Notes under the pieces: model-generated
Told to the model about the DNA's origin: nothing
The model's input: the letters and a program-made list of their open reading frames with translations, nothing else
Databases searched by the model: none
In this document: piece after piece, positions 1 through 6,836 of the stretch
Layout: each line of letters begins with the position of its first letter
Numbering within the stretch: position 1 is the first letter of the stretch
Translations under genes and position numbers: made by a program
Assembly (NCBI GenBank): GCA_028718065.1
Contig: JAQUMP010000045.1
Span: 1 to 12,199, forward strand
Length of the DNA stretch: 12,199 nucleotides
Direction of reading: 5' to 3'
Origin: Chitinivibrionales bacterium
GTDB taxonomy: Bacteria > Fibrobacterota > Chitinivibrionia > Chitinivibrionales > FEN-1185

Positions 1-1
1 G

Positions 2-1522
2 AAATCAAAGAAATTTATCATTTCCGCGATTGTAATTGTTTTGGCAATAATCATTGCTGCATCGATGTTCGGCGGCAAAGACAAGAAATCGCAATACGAA
101 ACCGCGGTTGTGGAAAAAGGAAATTTGGCCCAAACCGTAGACGCGACCGGAAAAATACAGTCGGCAGATACTTTGGCGCTCCATTTTCAGGTGCCCGGAG
201 TTGTCGCGAGCGTGGGAGTGCGTGAAGGGCAAAACGTGGCAAGGGGACAGTGGCTTGCCAATTTGTCGTTGGCGGAACTTGATGCCGCTGTCAGCCAGGC
301 CCGAGCGTCTTTAAACCAAAAATTAGCTGGCGCCACCGCGGAGCAGATTGCCGCGGCCCAGCAGCAGGTTAATTCCGCGGAAACCGCTCTTTTTAACGCG
401 CGAAAAAATCTCGAAACAACCACGGAACAGCAGGAAACTCTAATTAATAACGCCCTGAGGTCGGTTTTGAATGCCGGCTTGGCGGCCTCTCCCGACGAGG
501 ATAATCTTTCCACAATAGTGCCCGCGATTACCGGAGTTTATTATGGAACCGCGCAGGGCCAGTATGTTGTTTCTCTTTATTCCACCAGCGCGGGCATGAG
601 GTTTGCTACGACCGGACTGGAAACAACCACTGGCGTTGTCAGCACTTTAACGCCGATTCAGTTAGGCACCAAGGGTTTATATATCCAGTTTCCGTCGCTC
701 CCGCCGAATTATAGCGATACCTGGGTTATTTTTCTTCCCAATACCGCAGCACCGGCTTATCTAGCCAGCCTTAACGCTTATAATGCCGCGAAGGAAACCC
801 AAACCCAGGCATTGCTTGCCGCCCAAACGGCGATCGATTCTGCCAGCGCCGCGCTGGATTTGCAGAAAGCGAATTATGATTCATTAGTGGCAAAGCCCCG
901 CGACGTGGATACTGCCTATTATCAGGCAGCTTTGGATCAGGCATTAGCGAGCCGGGCAAAAGCGATTATCACGGCGCCGATAAGCGGCGAAATCAGTAAA
1001 ATCTATAAAAAACAGGGCGAGCTTGTTTCTTCGGCCGAACCGATGATAGAGCTTTTATCGCCCCATTTTGAAATAGAAGTTGATGTTCCGGAAACAGACG
1101 TGATCAAGCTGCAAATCGGCGACAACGCGGTAATTACATTGGACGCGCTCGGTACAGATGTTAAATTTGGCGGCACGGTTGTTTCCATCGAACCGTCGTC
1201 TACGGAAATCCAGGACGTTGTTTACTATAAAGTTATATTAAGCCTTAACGAAAACAGCAATATTACGATTAAATCCGGAATGACCGCGAATGTGCTTGTT
1301 AACACGGATACGCGGGAAAATGTTTTGTTCGTTCCTTCGCGGGCAATTTTGACAAAGAATAACGGAGACGAAAAATATATCCGGGTTCTCGGCGATGACA
1401 ATAAAATAACGGAAAAAACAGTAGTGCTCGGTCTTAAAGCCGACGGCGGCTTGACGGAGATATTGTCCGGGGTGAACGAAGGAGATACGGTTGTTTTGAA
1501 AATATTAGGCGCAACTCAATAA
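2..1522 (+). CDS. HlyD/MacA-type periplasmic adaptor (membrane fusion protein) of an ABC efflux system, 5'-partial
   Basis: The reading frame is open from base 2, so the true start lies before the window. The first visible in-frame start codon (TTG at 41) falls inside the membrane anchor and is unlikely to be the real one. Counting from that TTG (493 aa), the parts are: an N-terminal hydrophobic anchor preceded by lysines; a lipoyl/barrel-sandwich half (about 28-78, with VPGVVASVGVREGQ); an alanine/glutamine-rich helix (80-148); an inserted non-helical segment (about 150-245); a returning helix (247-308); the second lipoyl half (TAPISGEISKIYKKQGELV, 311-329); a beta-barrel domain (342-422); and a membrane-proximal domain (424-490). 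This order is that of MacA/HlyD adaptors, which link an inner-membrane ABC permease to the exit path. The ATPase gene starts 1 base after the stop. If the cell has a single membrane, as expected for CPR bacteria, the protein cannot dock to a TolC channel and probably acts in substrate capture or regulation of the permease. Substrate unknown. Confidence 0.88.
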   Translation, partial: KSKKFIISAIVIVLAIIIAASMFGGKDKKSQYETAVVEKGNLAQTVDATGKIQSADTLALHFQVPGVVASVGVREGQNVARGQWLANLSLAELDAAVSQARASLNQKLAGATAEQIAAAQQQVNSAETALFNARKNLETTTEQQETLINNALRSVLNAGLAASPDEDNLSTIVPAITGVYYGTAQGQYVVSLYSTSAGMRFATTGLETTTGVVSTLTPIQLGTKGLYIQFPSLPPNYSDTWVIFLPNTAAPAYLASLNAYNAAKETQTQALLAAQTAIDSASAALDLQKANYDSLVAKPRDVDTAYYQAALDQALASRAKAIITAPISGEISKIYKKQGELVSSAEPMIELLSPHFEIEVDVPETDVIKLQIGDNAVITLDALGTDVKFGGTVVSIEPSSTEIQDVVYYKVILSLNENSNITIKSGMTANVLVNTDTRENVLFVPSRAILTKNNGDEKYIRVLGDDNKITEKTVVLGLKADGGLTEILSGVNEGDTVVLKILGATQ

Positions 1523-1523
1523 T

Positions 1524-2246
1524 ATGCTTATCAGCGTAAAAGATTTAAAAAAAGATTACAGCGAAGGCGAAGTTATAACTAATGTCCTTAAGGGCATTAG
1601 TTTTGGCATTGATAAGGGGGAGTTTGTTTCCATTATGGGGCCTTCGGGTTCGGGCAAATCCACCCTGATGCACATTTTGAGCTTTCTTGATAAATTAACT
1701 TCTGGCGAATACCTTTTTGAGGGACGGGACGTGGGCAAATTAAGCGATGACGAGCTTGCCAATATGCGCAGCAAAAAAGTCGGTTTTATCTTCCAATCCT
1801 TTAATCTGCTTAATCGCGCTAACGTGCTGGAAAACGTTATGCTGCCGATGATTTACTCGGGCGTGCCTTTGGGGGAACGGATTTTGCGCGCCAAAAAATA
1901 TTTAGGCGAAGTCGGGCTGGATCACCGGATGTATTATGAGCCCGCCAATTTGTCCGGCGGAGAAAAGCAAAGGGTGGCGATCGCCCGCGCTTTGGTTAAT
2001 AATCCGGATGTTATATTCGCCGACGAGCCGACAGGCAATTTGGATTCTAAATCAGGGTACCAGGTAATGAAAATATTGCAGGAGCTTAACGAAAAGGGCA
2101 ATACTATTATTCTTGTTACCCATGAACAGAATACCGCCGAACATGCCGAAAGGATTATCCGCATAAAAGACGGTTTGCTTGTTGATGATGCCAAGGTGGC
2201 GGCAAGGCAGTTTATCACGGATGGCATTGAGGAGCTTAAAAAATAA
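1524..2246 (+). CDS. ABC transporter ATP-binding protein, MacB/LolD type
   Basis: This 240-residue protein is a complete nucleotide-binding subunit. It shows Walker A GPSGSGKST at 39-47, a Q-loop glutamine at 91, signature LSGGEKQR at 143-150, Walker B VIFADEP at 163-169 followed by TGNLDS, and the switch histidine at 200 (VTHE). The sequence around the Q-loop and the DEPTGNLDS stretch are typical of the MacB/LolD/FtsE branch, whose ATPases drive mechanotransmission permeases rather than classical transmembrane tunnels. It has no fused membrane domain, so it must work with the two permeases encoded directly downstream. The ATG lies 1 base after the adaptor stop, with no Shine-Dalgarno motif in front, which suggests translational coupling. 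A charged tail of about 20 residues after the catalytic core is unremarkable. Confidence 0.95.
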   Translation: MLISVKDLKKDYSEGEVITNVLKGISFGIDKGEFVSIMGPSGSGKSTLMHILSFLDKLTSGEYLFEGRDVGKLSDDELANMRSKKVGFIFQSFNLLNRANVLENVMLPMIYSGVPLGERILRAKKYLGEVGLDHRMYYEPANLSGGEKQRVAIARALVNNPDVIFADEPTGNLDSKSGYQVMKILQELNEKGNTIILVTHEQNTAEHAERIIRIKDGLLVDDAKVAARQFITDGIEELKK

Positions 2247-2257
2247 TTATCCAAAAA

Positions 2258-3496
2258 ATGGATTTCATCGAAGCCGTAAAAAATTCTTACCAGATGCTGG
2301 TTCGCAATAAGATGCGGTCTTTTTTAACTATGCTTGGGATTATTATCGGCGTAATGTCCGTTATCGTGGTGATGTCTTTGGGCGAGAGCGCGCAAGGACT
2401 TATCTTAAATGAAATCAAAAGCATGGGATCAAATCTCATCGGCGTATTGCCCGGGGGAACGATTGAAAACGGCCCGCCGGCTTCGGCTTTTGGAGTGGTT
2501 ATTACCACTTTAAAAAACAAAGACGGCGAGGATATTTTAAGAGGGAATAATCCGCACGTGGAGGGCGTGGCGATGACCGTGCGCGGCAATGACATAATTT
2601 ATTGGAACGGAAATAAACTGTCGGCGACTTTCCTTGGCACAAGCGCCAGTTATATGATTGTGCAGGACGCGGTGATGGATGAGGGCAGATTTTTTACCGA
2701 CGACGAGGATTTAAGCAATGCAAAGGTGGCTGTGATCGGGAGCGACGCGGCGAAAGAATTGTTTGGCGACCAGGATCCTTTGGGCAACAAAATAAAAATC
2801 AAAGAAAGCAATTTTACCATTATCGGCGTTTTTAAGAAAAAGGGAGGCGGGCTTATGCAAAGCCAAGATAAAGAGGTTTTTGTGCCGTTGAAAACTGCCC
2901 AAAACCTGCTTTTAGGGATAAATTACATCAATAGCATGGCGATAAAAGTGGACGGGCCGGATAATGTCAGCGCCGTGCAGGATTATGTCACCCAGGTATT
3001 GAGGGAAAACCACAACATTACCGATCCGAAAGATGACGATTTTACGGTGCGCGCCACCACTTCGGCAATTGAAGCGATTTCGCAGATTACCGACGCGGTA
3101 AAATTCTTTTTAGTGGCCATCTCCGCCATTTCTCTTGTTGTCGGCGGATTCGGGATTATGAATATAATGCTCGCGACCGTGCAGGAGAGGACAAAAGAAA
3201 TCGGATTGCGCAAAGCAGTCGGGGCCAAGAGCTCCCAGATTACTTTGCAATTTCTGATTGAGGCTGTTTTTATAACATTCGTTAGCGGAATATTTGGGAT
3301 TATTTTGGGCACGCCTATCGCCGCGGCCGTGGCGAGCGTGGCGGGCGCGATGGGTTATGCCTGGGATTTGATAATTTCTCCGTCATCTGTTTTTTGGGGA
3401 TGTTTCGTTTCCGTTAGTGTGGGGCTGATTTTCGGGATAATACCGGCGAGAAAAGCCAGCTTATTAGATCCGATTGAGGCGTTGCGGTATGAATAA
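2258..3496 (+). CDS. MacB/FtsX-type ABC permease, first of a tandem pair
   Basis: The 412-residue protein has the MacB layout. An N-terminal amphipathic stretch is followed by transmembrane helix 1 (about 22-41, TMLGIIIGVMSVIVVMSLGE), a large extracytoplasmic domain (about 45-280), and three C-terminal helices (about 283-305, 333-360 and 377-396). The loop after helix 2 contains ERTKEIGLRKAVGA (310-323), the conserved cytoplasmic region that contacts the ATPase in this family, and the protein ends in the usual PARKASLLDPIEALRYE. In MacB-type systems the permease pumps the extracytoplasmic space mechanically rather than moving substrate through the membrane. It lies 11 bases after the ATPase gene, and its stop overlaps the start of the second permease by 8 bases. 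The start is preceded by an A-rich run without a Shine-Dalgarno motif. Antimicrobial peptide or macrolide export is possible, but the sequence does not fix the substrate. Confidence 0.93.
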   Translation: MDFIEAVKNSYQMLVRNKMRSFLTMLGIIIGVMSVIVVMSLGESAQGLILNEIKSMGSNLIGVLPGGTIENGPPASAFGVVITTLKNKDGEDILRGNNPHVEGVAMTVRGNDIIYWNGNKLSATFLGTSASYMIVQDAVMDEGRFFTDDEDLSNAKVAVIGSDAAKELFGDQDPLGNKIKIKESNFTIIGVFKKKGGGLMQSQDKEVFVPLKTAQNLLLGINYINSMAIKVDGPDNVSAVQDYVTQVLRENHNITDPKDDDFTVRATTSAIEAISQITDAVKFFLVAISAISLVVGGFGIMNIMLATVQERTKEIGLRKAVGAKSSQITLQFLIEAVFITFVSGIFGIILGTPIAAAVASVAGAMGYAWDLIISPSSVFWGCFVSVSVGLIFGIIPARKASLLDPIEALRYE

Positions 3497-4733
3497 AATA
3501 AATACATATTTCGAATTAGGGTGGAAAAGCCTGACGCGCCAGAAATCGCGCACGATTTTGACTATTATCGCCTTAAGCATCGGCATAGCCCTGCTTATCA
3601 TAATGATCGCCGCCGGAGCGGGATTAAAAAGCATGGTCATGAGAGAACTTGATATATACAGCCCTAATACGATTGACATCGAAGTTAAAATTCCGGGAAA
3701 ACAATCCGCCAGCAGCACTATGGATATGGCCGGCGGAGCCCAGGTTACCACTTTTAAGAACAGCGACGTGGAAGCATTGAGGAAAATAGAAAATGTAAGC
3801 GACCTGTATTCTTTTATTACCGGTCAGCAGATTTTTAAATACGCGAACCAAACCAAAAGCACGATTATTTTCGGCTATGGCGCCGAGGCTCCGAACATCG
3901 AAAAAATAGACATCACATCCGGCCGTTTTTACTCCAAAGACGAGGAAGATTCTTTGGCGCAGGTTACGGTAATCGGCCCGAAGCTGAAAGATGCTTTGTT
4001 CGGCGACGCGGACGCAGTAGGGCAGAATGTTTACGTGAAAGGGCTGCCGTTTAAAATCGTCGGCATAACCAAAAGCCGGGGGAGCGGAGGATTTTTTGAC
4101 TACGACTCCATTGCCTATATCCCGGTCAAGACGATGCAAAAAAAACTTATGGGAACGGATTACGTTGTCGGCGTTTTGGCGGAAGTGAAAGACGTGAGCA
4201 AAATAAACGAAACGAAAAGCGAGATGGAATATTTGCTAAGGGAGCGGCACAATATCACGGATCCGGAGCGGGACGACTTTGCCGCCACGACCATGGCCGA
4301 AGCAAGGGTTATGGTGCAGACGATTTTAAACGGCATTACTTTGCTTTTGGTGGCCCTTACTTTTATCTCCCTTTTGGTCGGGGGAGTGGGCATTACCAAT
4401 ATTATGTACGTTTCGGTGATTGAACGGACGTTTGAAATCGGATTGCGCCGGGCGGTTGGCGCCACAAAAGCCGATGTTCTGGGCCAGTTCCTATCCGAAG
4501 CGGTGATATTAACCACAATCGGCGGGGTGGTAGGCATTGTTATCGGTTCAGGCGTGGCGTTTTTGGTGTATTATATTGCCACTTCTTTCGGCATCGCCTG
4601 GTCATATTCGGTTTCCTTGGTGTCCGTAATCTCGGCCTTGGCTTTTTCCGCCGTTCTTGGCCTTGCTTTCGGCGTTTATCCGGCAAGGCAGGCCTCTAAT
4701 TTGGATCCGATCGCTGCTTTGCGGCGTGAATAA
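3489..4733 (+). CDS. MacB/FtsX-type ABC permease, second of a tandem pair
   Basis: The start is the ATG at 3489, overlapping the preceding stop (ATGAATAA). A longer reading from a TTG at 3474 lies inside the conserved C-terminus of the upstream permease and is rejected. The 414-residue protein repeats the layout of its neighbour: helix 1 (about 22-43), an extracytoplasmic domain (45-275), and C-terminal helices near 283-305, 335-362 and 377-397. It has ERTFEIGLRRAVGA after helix 2 and ends PARQASNLDPIAALRRE. The two permeases share further landmarks, including HNITDP just before helix 2 and an LFGD-D--G segment in the outer domain. They are nevertheless clearly divergent, so they look like old paralogues that probably form a heterodimer powered by the single ATPase. 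MacB itself is a homodimer. No convincing terminator follows, so read-through into uvrB is possible. Confidence 0.93.
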   Translation: MNKINTYFELGWKSLTRQKSRTILTIIALSIGIALLIIMIAAGAGLKSMVMRELDIYSPNTIDIEVKIPGKQSASSTMDMAGGAQVTTFKNSDVEALRKIENVSDLYSFITGQQIFKYANQTKSTIIFGYGAEAPNIEKIDITSGRFYSKDEEDSLAQVTVIGPKLKDALFGDADAVGQNVYVKGLPFKIVGITKSRGSGGFFDYDSIAYIPVKTMQKKLMGTDYVVGVLAEVKDVSKINETKSEMEYLLRERHNITDPERDDFAATTMAEARVMVQTILNGITLLLVALTFISLLVGGVGITNIMYVSVIERTFEIGLRRAVGATKADVLGQFLSEAVILTTIGGVVGIVIGSGVAFLVYYIATSFGIAWSYSVSLVSVISALAFSAVLGLAFGVYPARQASNLDPIAALRRE

Positions 4734-4741
4734 CGCCTCGC

Positions 4742-4781
4742 GCTATTTTTAGCACTCGAAGAGTGTGTTTGCTATTGCAAA
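4742..4781. promoter_or_regulatory. Cluster of small dyads upstream of uvrB (possible operator or weak terminator)
   Basis: Three short inverted repeats are packed between the permease gene and uvrB. They are GCTA/TAGC (4742-4745 and 4750-4753), CACTC-GAA-GAGTG (4753-4765), and TTTGC-TATT-GCAAA (4768-4772 and 4777-4781). The last overlaps the proposed -35 box of uvrB. The middle one is the strongest, but only TGTTTGC follows it, so it is a poor intrinsic terminator. These could be operator half-sites or chance in A/T-rich DNA. None matches the LexA boxes of E. coli or Bacillus. Confidence 0.3.
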
Positions 4782-4802
4782 ATATTTTAAAGATGGTAAA
4801 AT
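4775..4802 (+). promoter_or_regulatory. Predicted uvrB promoter, probably giving a leaderless mRNA
   Basis: A -35-like TTGCAA (4775-4780) is separated by 16 bases from TAAAAT (4797-4802). TGG directly upstream of TAAAAT makes this an extended -10 element. Transcription starting 6-8 bases past the -10 box would begin at 4809-4811, and the uvrB ATG is at 4810. The transcript is therefore predicted to start at or next to the start codon. The 13 bases at 4793-4805 recur exactly at 10864-10876. Confidence 0.62.
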
Positions 4803-4809
4803 ATATTGT

Positions 4810-6834
4810 ATGCGGTTTGAGTTGAAGACGAAATTGAGGCCGAAAGGCGACCAGCCAAAAGCCATAGAAGAGCTGGTCTCGGGATGGAAAAAGGGGTTCA
4901 AAAAGCAGACATTATTGGGCGTAACCGGTTCGGGGAAGACCTTTACCATCGCCAACATGATAGAACGTATCCAGAAGCCGACTCTGGTGATTTCGCATAA
5001 CAAAACCCTGGCGGCCCAGCTTTGCAACGAGTTCCGGGAATTTTTTCCGGACAATGCCGTTGAATACTTTGTTAGTTATTACGATTATTACCAGCCGGAA
5101 ACTTATCTGGCGCCTACGGATACGTATATCGAAAAGGAAGCCCAGATAAACGAAGAAATCGACCGGCTGCGGCATGCCTGCACCCAGGCATTGATGACCA
5201 GGAAAGATGTGATTATCGTGGCATCGGTTTCCTGTATTTATGGCTTGGGTTCGCCGGAAGAATACGAAGAAACAGTTTACCATCTCACGGAAGGGCAGCC
5301 GATCGGCCGCCAGGAATTGGCAAGGAAGCTTATAGATATGCAGTTCGAAAGGACAACCGGCGATTTGCAGCTCGGCTTGTTCCGTTTGCACGGGCAGATT
5401 TTGGAATTAATGCCGGTAAACGAAAAAGTGATTTACAGATTTTTGATTTCGGAAAAGATAGATTTAATCGAAAGAGTGGATCCGATCAGGAGGAACGTAC
5501 TCTCGCGGGTTAACGAAGTTTTTTTGTTTCCGGCGAAGCATTATATTATTAACGAAAAAATAAAGAACAGCGCGGTTACCGCCATCCGCAAAGAGCTTGC
5601 GGAAAGGCTTGAATTTTTTAAAAAAGAGAACAAGCCGCTGGAGCACGAAAGGCTGGAGCGAAGGATAAATTTCGATTTGGAGATGATAGAAAATATCGGC
5701 TATTGCCAGGGAATAGAAAATTACTCCAGGCATTTCGACGGCCGGGCGCCGGGAGAACCGCCCTATACTCTGATTAATTATTTTAAGCAGGCCAGCGATG
5801 ACTTTTTGGTCGTGATAGACGAGTCGCACGTTACGATTCCGCAGGTAAGGGGAATGTATTTCGGCGATTTTTCGCGCAAAAAATCTTTGATTGATTACGG
5901 ATTCCGTTTGCCGAGCGCGTATGACAATCGGCCGTTAAAATACGAAGAATTCGAGGGCTTGGCAAAAAAGGTGGTGTATGTTTCCGCCACGCCGGGAAAA
6001 GAAGAATTGGCGGAAAGCGAGCAAATCGTGGAGCAGATAGTAAGGCCGACCGGATTGGTTGATCCGGATGTCGTTGTCTGCCCGATTACGGCCGGAACAG
6101 GCAATGTTTCCCAGGTTGATGATCTTATAAAACGGATACATGAACGGGTGAAAAACAAAGAGCGGGTGCTCATAACAACCCTTACGAAAAGAATGGCGGA
6201 GGATTTGAGCGAGCATCTGGAAAAAGAAAAAATAAAAGTGAAATATCTGCACAGCGATGTTAAAACCCTGGAAAGGGTGGAGATAATAGCGGATTTAAGG
6301 AAAGGGGACATAGATGTTATCGTCGGAGTAAACTTGCTAAGGGAGGGGCTGGATATTCCCGAGGTTTCGCTTGTGGCGATTCTTGATGCGGACAAGGAAG
6401 GATTTTTGCGCAACCAGACAAGCTTGATCCAAACAATCGGCCGCGCCGCGAGAAACGTTAACGGGCAGGTGATTCTTTACGCGGACCAGATGACCGAGTC
6501 CATCGAAAGGGCGCTTAAAGAAACGAACAGGCGGAGGGAAATACAATTGCAATACAATAAGGACAATAACATCACTCCGAAAACCATTGAGAAAGAAATT
6601 AAAAATATTCTGGAACAGTTTGGATTGGAAAAGCCGTCCGAGCAGACGAAAAGGGGCAAAAAGAATATCCTTAGGATGGATTTGGCGGGCGATGCACGGC
6701 CGCTTAAGGAAATCTTAAGGGACAAAAAAGAAAAAATGAAAGAAGCGGCCGAAGGCCTTGAATTTGAGCTGGCGGCGATTCTTCGGGACGAAATTAAAGA
6801 GCTGGAGAAGGAAGTAAAAAAAGAAAAAAAATAA
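4810..6834 (+). CDS. uvrB: Excinuclease ABC subunit B (UvrB, DNA damage-verifying helicase)
   Basis: UvrB is loaded by UvrA at a DNA lesion, opens the helix, verifies damage and recruits UvrC. The 674-residue protein has the usual length (E. coli about 673). Visible motifs are RPKGDQPKAIEEL (10-22), Walker A GVTGSGKT (37-44), the tyrosine-rich damage-probing beta-hairpin FVSYYDYYQPE (87-97), the DEAD-like box VVIDESH (334-340), VSATPG (391-396), helicase motifs around TTLTKRMAEDL (456-466) and LLREGLDIPEVSLVAILDAD (509-528), and motif VI QTIGRAARN (541-549). The C-terminal charged UVR motif (about 632-668) is the known contact for UvrC. The ATG at 4810 was chosen because the protein then begins like other UvrB proteins; a GTG at 4765 would add 15 unrelated residues and cross the promoter. 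uvrA follows after 2 bases. Confidence 0.98.
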   Translation: MRFELKTKLRPKGDQPKAIEELVSGWKKGFKKQTLLGVTGSGKTFTIANMIERIQKPTLVISHNKTLAAQLCNEFREFFPDNAVEYFVSYYDYYQPETYLAPTDTYIEKEAQINEEIDRLRHACTQALMTRKDVIIVASVSCIYGLGSPEEYEETVYHLTEGQPIGRQELARKLIDMQFERTTGDLQLGLFRLHGQILELMPVNEKVIYRFLISEKIDLIERVDPIRRNVLSRVNEVFLFPAKHYIINEKIKNSAVTAIRKELAERLEFFKKENKPLEHERLERRINFDLEMIENIGYCQGIENYSRHFDGRAPGEPPYTLINYFKQASDDFLVVIDESHVTIPQVRGMYFGDFSRKKSLIDYGFRLPSAYDNRPLKYEEFEGLAKKVVYVSATPGKEELAESEQIVEQIVRPTGLVDPDVVVCPITAGTGNVSQVDDLIKRIHERVKNKERVLITTLTKRMAEDLSEHLEKEKIKVKYLHSDVKTLERVEIIADLRKGDIDVIVGVNLLREGLDIPEVSLVAILDADKEGFLRNQTSLIQTIGRAARNVNGQVILYADQMTESIERALKETNRRREIQLQYNKDNNITPKTIEKEIKNILEQFGLEKPSEQTKRGKKNILRMDLAGDARPLKEILRDKKEKMKEAAEGLEFELAAILRDEIKELEKEVKKEKK

Positions 6835-6836
6835 TT

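Noticed and set aside
3474..3488. Alternative start of the second permease at TTG 3474
   Set aside because: This lies within the conserved C-terminus of the first permease. The ATG at 3489 gives a normal short overlap and the usual permease N-terminus.
4765..4809. Alternative uvrB start at GTG 4765
   Set aside because: It would place coding sequence over the best promoter and add 15 residues not found in UvrB proteins. The ATG at 4810 matches the usual beginning and length.
4742..4810. An SOS box controlling uvrB
   Set aside because: No match to CTG-N10-CAG or GAAC-N4-GTTC type LexA sites was found. The dyads present are short and different.
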